Assembly: GCA_946478995.1 (NCBI GenBank)
Contig: CAMLDK010000012.1
Span: 1-15,771 of the forward strand
Direction of reading: 5' to 3'
Source: an uncultured Candidatus Saccharibacteria bacterium
GTDB taxonomy: Bacteria; Patescibacteria; Saccharimonadia; Saccharimonadales; 2-12-FULL-41-12
DNA: 15,771 bases
Positions within the stretch are counted from its first letter, which is position 1, and the number at the start of each line of letters is the position of its first letter. Below, one piece after another: positions 12,381-15,771 of this stretch. A program made the translations under genes and the position numbers. The notes beneath the pieces were generated by a model. It did no database searches and had not been told where the DNA came from. It saw only the letters and a list, made by a program, of their open reading frames with translations.

Positions 12381-13634
12381 ATGTTAAAAATATTTAAAAA
12401 ACTAATACCAAGCGCAGCCCTTTCAGCGCTGGTTATGGTTCAGCTGAGCGCTCCAGCATTTGCAGCCACAGCGAGTGACGCGGATGCGATTGTCGCGACG
12501 GACAAAGCCGCAAATTATTTGGCCGATAAGCAGAATAATGATGGGAGCCTTCCCGGATTCGGCGGAGAAACTGAATGGGCCGTGGTAGCGGTCGTGGCAA
12601 AAGGCGAAGATCCTAAAGAACTTAAGAATGGCGGCGGTGACTCGGCGGTTGACTTTATAAAGAACGAGCCGCCGGCAACTTCAGCTACGGATTTAGAAAA
12701 TAGGATAATAGCTCTTTCGGCAGCCGGAGAAGATACGACCAATCTGCATGATGAACTGCAAACCTTTCATGCGGATAATCAGATTGGTAATAAACAGTTC
12801 TTAAATGATGATATGTTCGGCATAATCGCAATCAAAGCTGCCGATGACGCGACTTTGAAGTCCATGGCTCAGGATGGACTCGACTATTTGATCGCGCACC
12901 AGAATGCTGATGACGGCTTCGGCTTTGCTACGGCGGATTTTTTTGGAAACTGTTGTTCTGCTAGTGAAATAGATATGACATCTGCTGCAATAGTAGCAAT
13001 GGATGCCGCCGAAAAACTGCAGCTAACAAACCCCGATTTAGCTTCTTCTAAAGCGGATGCGGTTGACTATTTGCGTATCAAACAAAATCCTGACGGCAGT
13101 TTCAATGCTTTTGGATTTGCCAGCGCGGATTCCACATCGTGGGCGCTTATCGCGTTCAATGTAATCGGCGAATCTGTCCGCTCAGAAGCTTTACTGGCTA
13201 GAAATTGGCTGATATCCAACCAGAACCTTGACGGCAGCTTCGGCTCCGGAACATTTACTACGCCTCATGCCATAATTGCCCTGCTGGGCAGCAGCTGGCT
13301 GCTTGATCCGGCCCCTTTGACCGGCACTGTGACGCCTGCGCCTTCATCTTCTGACAGTAAATCTTCCGCAGAAAAAAAGAGTGGTCCGGCCGTGAAGCTC
13401 GTGAGTACTTCAGGCTTGAATCAAGGCAACGTCCTTTCAGCGGCGACGAACGATGAAGAGCAGGCTGAGGAAAAGAAGGGCAGCGTAAGCGGCAACATAG
13501 GCGGAGCGGGCACATCAGCGCAAACCCAAGCCGTTAAAAACGGTGTTAACTATTCTTTGTTCGGACTTGCTGCGCTCGGCTTGATAGCAATCGGCTGGTT
13601 CGTGCTACAATCAAGGCAGAAGCAAGGTGTATAA
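12381..13634 (+). CDS. Secreted, membrane-anchored alpha-toroid protein resembling the transcobalamin/intrinsic factor alpha domain
   Basis: A 417-residue surface protein. A signal peptide (residues 1-28, cleavage after APAFA) is followed by an alpha/alpha-toroid of prenyltransferase/squalene-cyclase-type repeats: QNNDGSLPGFGG near 51, HQNADDGFGF near 172, KQNPDGSFNAFGF near 233, NQNLDGSFGSGTFTTPHA near 279. The last repeat with IIALLGSSWLLD resembles the end of the alpha domain of intrinsic factor and transcobalamin (GSFGN..AxxLPAL.G..YLD). A Ser/Lys/Glu/Gly-rich linker (about 310-388) leads to a C-terminal membrane helix (about 392-409) and a short basic tail. No DxDD cyclase motif or zinc-site pattern was noticed, arguing against an enzyme. 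AAGGAG lies directly before ATG 12381. Inferred role: half of a B12-binding clamp with the DUF4430 protein. Confidence 0.82.
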   Translation: MLKIFKKLIPSAALSALVMVQLSAPAFAATASDADAIVATDKAANYLADKQNNDGSLPGFGGETEWAVVAVVAKGEDPKELKNGGGDSAVDFIKNEPPATSATDLENRIIALSAAGEDTTNLHDELQTFHADNQIGNKQFLNDDMFGIIAIKAADDATLKSMAQDGLDYLIAHQNADDGFGFATADFFGNCCSASEIDMTSAAIVAMDAAEKLQLTNPDLASSKADAVDYLRIKQNPDGSFNAFGFASADSTSWALIAFNVIGESVRSEALLARNWLISNQNLDGSFGSGTFTTPHAIIALLGSSWLLDPAPLTGTVTPAPSSSDSKSSAEKKSGPAVKLVSTSGLNQGNVLSAATNDEEQAEEKKGSVSGNIGGAGTSAQTQAVKNGVNYSLFGLAALGLIAIGWFVLQSRQKQGV

Positions 13635-13635
13635 G

Positions 13636-14250
13636 ATGTCAATCAGCAAGAAACAAAGAAATATTTTAATCCTTACCATTCTTTTAAGCGCGATAATCAT
13701 GCGGCTGATACCGCATCTACCTAACTTTGCCCCGATCACGGCCGCGGCTATATTCAGCGCCGCTTATCTGCCCAAAAAATATATATTCATCATACCTCTT
13801 GCCGCCGCTGCGATAAGCGACTATTTGTTGCTTTATATCAATCCTTTTGGCAGCCCTATATTGAATTTCGGCCAGCTTCAGCCCCTCGGAGCGTTGGTGA
13901 ATAACACTACCGCATGGGTGTGGGCCAGTTTTATGGTCAGTGCTTTGCTTGGTTTGCTTTTGCGTAAAAAACAAGGGGCATTCAGGATCGGAACAGTCAG
14001 CGTCCTAGCGTCCTTGCAATTCTTTCTGATAACGAATTTTGGCGTATGGGCAGCCGGGGCTTATGCGCGGGATATATCCGGCCTTGTTGCCAGCTACGTC
14101 GCCGGCCTGCCGTTCTTAAACTGGACGATCTTAGGCGATCTTTTCTATACTGCCAGCTTTTTTGCGCTGTATGCCATAGTCATAAAAGAGTATGGCAAGG
14201 AAGCTAAGGCTTCGAAAACTACTTCAAAACCTGCTGAATATTTAAGCTAG
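13636..14250 (+). CDS. Integral membrane protein, DUF6580/ECF S-component-like, candidate B12 uptake subunit
   Basis: A 204-residue membrane protein with about five or six hydrophobic segments. After a basic N-terminus (SISKKQR) come LILTILLSAIIMRLIP, then the family-defining HLPNFAPITAAAIFSAAYLP, IFIIPLAAAAISDYLLLY, VWASFMVSALLGLLL, VSVLASLQFFLITNFGVW and ILGDLFYTASFFALYAIVI. The PNF-x-P-A-A-IF-x-AAY block followed by PL-x-x-A-x-SD is the signature of DUF6580, small membrane proteins resembling the substrate-binding S components of ECF vitamin transporters. The ATPase and T subunits are not in this window and, in group II ECF systems, are shared and encoded elsewhere. ATG 13636 is one base after the previous stop; a GTG at 13627 would overlap it. 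Placement behind a cobalamin riboswitch suggests B12 or a corrinoid precursor as substrate. Confidence 0.8.
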   Translation: MSISKKQRNILILTILLSAIIMRLIPHLPNFAPITAAAIFSAAYLPKKYIFIIPLAAAAISDYLLLYINPFGSPILNFGQLQPLGALVNNTTAWVWASFMVSALLGLLLRKKQGAFRIGTVSVLASLQFFLITNFGVWAAGAYARDISGLVASYVAGLPFLNWTILGDLFYTASFFALYAIVIKEYGKEAKASKTTSKPAEYLS

Positions 14251-14252
14251 AG

Positions 14253-14261
14253 TGCTATAAT
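14253..14261 (+). promoter_or_regulatory. Consensus extended -10 promoter for lemA-htpX
   Basis: TGCTATAAT is a perfect extended -10 element, with a start expected near 14268 and a 20-base leader ending in the Shine-Dalgarno GGGGGAAG before ATG 14289. It would separate expression of the lemA-htpX pair from the riboswitch operon. The -35 region is weak. Confidence 0.6.
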
Positions 14262-14288
14262 ATTTATATAAATTAACGGGGGAAGAAA

Positions 14289-14858
14289 ATGGTTACTTGG
14301 ATTATTTTAGGCCTGATTGCGCTGGTGGTGATCGTAGGGATTTTTATATATAACGGACTGGTACGGACTAAGATCCGTGTCGACGAAGCCTGGAGCGACA
14401 TAACCGTCCAGCTTAAAAGACGGCTGGATCTTATACCGAATCTGGTTGATACCGTAAAAGGCTATGCGAAGCATGAGAAGACCGTATTTGAAGAAGTAAC
14501 TAAAGCCAGGACTGAATCGATCAATGCCGCAGGTCCTAAAGACCAGGCTAAAGCTGATAATATGATCGAAGATGCGCTAAAAAGTCTTTTTGCGGTTGCT
14601 GAAGCTTATCCGGACTTGAAGGCTAATGAGAACTTCAAGGCTTTGCAGGACGAGTTAGTCGATACCGAAGACAAGATACAAGCTGCCCGTCGGTTTTATA
14701 ATGGCGCTGTCAGGGATTTGAATATCAAGATAGATACTTTCCCAAACATGATATTTGCCCGCCCGCTCGGTTTTAAACACCGTGAGTTCTTCGAAGTTGA
14801 TGAAAGCGAAACAGAAGCTGTTTCACAACCGACAAAGGTAAGTTTCGACAATAAATAA
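14289..14858 (+). CDS. lemA: LemA family membrane protein
   Basis: A 189-residue LemA protein: one N-terminal transmembrane helix (WIILGLIALVVIVGIFIY), then the family signature NGLVRTKIRVDEAWSDI and the alpha-helical bundle with LKRRLDLIPNLVDTVKGYAKHE, ending with ARRFYNGAVRDLNIKIDTFP and IFARPLGFKHREFFE, which define the family. Topology is expected to be N-out with the bundle inside or outside according to lineage; this is not decided by the sequence. The role of LemA is not established biochemically, but it is very commonly paired with HtpX-type or other membrane proteases in operons. The stop is directly adjacent to the htpX start. Confidence 0.95.
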   Translation: MVTWIILGLIALVVIVGIFIYNGLVRTKIRVDEAWSDITVQLKRRLDLIPNLVDTVKGYAKHEKTVFEEVTKARTESINAAGPKDQAKADNMIEDALKSLFAVAEAYPDLKANENFKALQDELVDTEDKIQAARRFYNGAVRDLNIKIDTFPNMIFARPLGFKHREFFEVDESETEAVSQPTKVSFDNK

Positions 14859-15743
14859 ATGTATTCTCAGATAGCTGCCAATAAGCGAAAAACCGTCTTA
14901 ATATTCATAGTTTTCCTTGGGCTGGTTCTAGGACTGGCCTGGTTAGCCGGAATTTTAATAACCGGCGACACATCTTTTACGCCTGTTGTTACCATAGGAT
15001 TTTTCATCGGCTCGATCATCTATGCTTTGGTCATGTATTTTTCAGGGTCCAAGCTCGCGGTGGCGGTTAACGGAGCTAAAGAAATCCAAAAACGAGACAA
15101 TCCGAGACTCTATAGGATAGTAGAAAACCTGGCGATTACAGAGGGGATGCCTATGCCCAAGGTCTATGTAATGGACGACCCGGCCATGAACGCATTCGCG
15201 ACCGGAAGGGATCCCAAACATGCGGTAGTTTGTGCTACGACCGGTATATTAGACGCCTTGGATGATAATGAGCTGGAAGGGGTGATGGCACATGAAATGG
15301 GCCATGTGAAAAATTATGATATTCGAGTGTCTATGTTTGCTTTCGGGCTGGTTTCGGTAGTTTCCCTGATCGCTGATCTTATCCTTCACTATACTTTCTT
15401 CGCCGGCAGGAGAGAGAATACTCCGCCTGTGTTTTTCATCATCGGTATAGCCGCGATGATCTTAGCGCCCTTGGCTGCAAGCCTCATACAACTGTCAATT
15501 TCAAGACACAGGGAGTACCTGGCGGACGCTACAGGAGCTTTGACCACAAGGCATCCGGAGGCTCTGGCGAGCGCCTTGCAGAAGATTTCCGGAAATAGTT
15601 TGACCAAGCGAGCAAATAGTTCTACGGCCCACTTATTTTTCGCCAACCCTTTAAAGGGAGGCTCAATAGCGGGTATGTTCAGCACTCATCCGCCTATTGA
15701 AAAAAGAGTGCAAGCCCTGCATGAAATGGGGCGAGGGCTGTGA
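14859..15743 (+). CDS. htpX: HtpX-type membrane zinc metalloprotease
   Basis: A 294-residue M48B protease, the usual length for HtpX, which degrades misfolded membrane proteins. Two N-terminal helices (about 12-34 and 40-60) precede PRLYRIVENLAITEGMPMPKVYVMDDPAMNAFATGRDP, a conserved HtpX block. The zinc motif HEMGH is at 145-149, and the third ligand lies in SRHREYLADATGA (Glu 219). Two further helices lie between them (about 155-177 and 189-210). FFANPLKGGSIAGMFSTHPPIEKRVQAL is the classical C-terminal HtpX segment. The gene starts immediately after the lemA stop, so the pair is translationally linked. All catalytic residues are present, so an active protease is expected. Confidence 0.96.
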   Translation: MYSQIAANKRKTVLIFIVFLGLVLGLAWLAGILITGDTSFTPVVTIGFFIGSIIYALVMYFSGSKLAVAVNGAKEIQKRDNPRLYRIVENLAITEGMPMPKVYVMDDPAMNAFATGRDPKHAVVCATTGILDALDDNELEGVMAHEMGHVKNYDIRVSMFAFGLVSVVSLIADLILHYTFFAGRRENTPPVFFIIGIAAMILAPLAASLIQLSISRHREYLADATGALTTRHPEALASALQKISGNSLTKRANSSTAHLFFANPLKGGSIAGMFSTHPPIEKRVQALHEMGRGL

Positions 15744-15771
15744 GCAAGGCTGCTCCGCCGAGGATATAAAA

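Noticed and set aside
12381..13634. Squalene-hopene cyclase or prenyltransferase enzyme
   Set aside because: The toroid repeats are present, but I saw no DxDD motif or zinc-site pattern; the secretion signal, the C-terminal anchor and the cobalamin riboswitch fit a binding protein better.
1..15771. Recoded genetic code (TGA as Gly, as in SR1/Gracilibacteria)
   Set aside because: TGA ends the methylase, specificity subunit and HtpX genes at family-typical lengths, and no gene requires readthrough.
1..15771. CRISPR array or insertion sequence
   Set aside because: No regularly spaced repeats and no transposase or terminal inverted repeats were seen; the only notable direct repeat is the tRNA-Leu 3' end pair.

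Overview
The window reads as a small-genome bacterial chromosome segment using the standard bacterial code (TGA is a genuine stop, for example at the end of the methylase and HtpX genes). Compact operons, a cobalamin riboswitch ahead of capture and uptake proteins instead of biosynthesis genes, a LemA-HtpX pair and short single-domain proteins suggest a Patescibacteria (CPR) lineage, possibly Saccharibacteria. This is inference, because no ribosomal RNA or marker protein is present.

Layout. (1) Bases 1-4480, visibly more AT-rich, hold a DNA methylase cut by the window edge, a short two-TRD specificity subunit, a membrane-embedded HerA/DUF87 ATPase and a small two-helix membrane protein. This looks like a defence or mobile-type island and is followed by a strong terminator at 4598. 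(2) Bases 4640-9390 hold accessory single-domain genes: DUF1428, a VOC protein, a degenerate PEP-synthase-like TIM barrel on the minus strand, two RibD_C/DHFR-like reductases, a 59-residue Trp-rich membrane peptide behind a long leader, a YdeI/OmdA protein and a LURP-one-like protein. (3) Bases 9434-11138 hold a P-loop kinase and an MFS-type permease. (4) Bases 11181-11482 hold tRNA-Cys(GCA) and tRNA-Leu(UAA), then a terminator and a structured segment ending in an exact 21-nt copy of the tRNA-Leu 3' end. (5) Bases 11500-14250 hold a cobalamin riboswitch and three genes. (6) Bases 14253-15743 hold lemA and htpX behind their own extended -10 promoter.

The most interesting unit is region 5. A cobalamin riboswitch, whose terminator stem also contains the Shine-Dalgarno of the first gene, controls a membrane-anchored DUF4430 (transcobalamin C-terminal-like) protein, a secreted and membrane-anchored alpha-toroid protein resembling the transcobalamin/intrinsic-factor N-terminal domain, and an integral membrane protein resembling ECF S components. 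In animal transcobalamins the two soluble domains form one chain that grips B12 between them. Here they are separate genes in reversed order, each with its own membrane anchor, next to a candidate membrane uptake component. The inferred system is a split, surface-anchored transcobalamin passing B12 to an ECF-type transporter whose energising subunits lie elsewhere.
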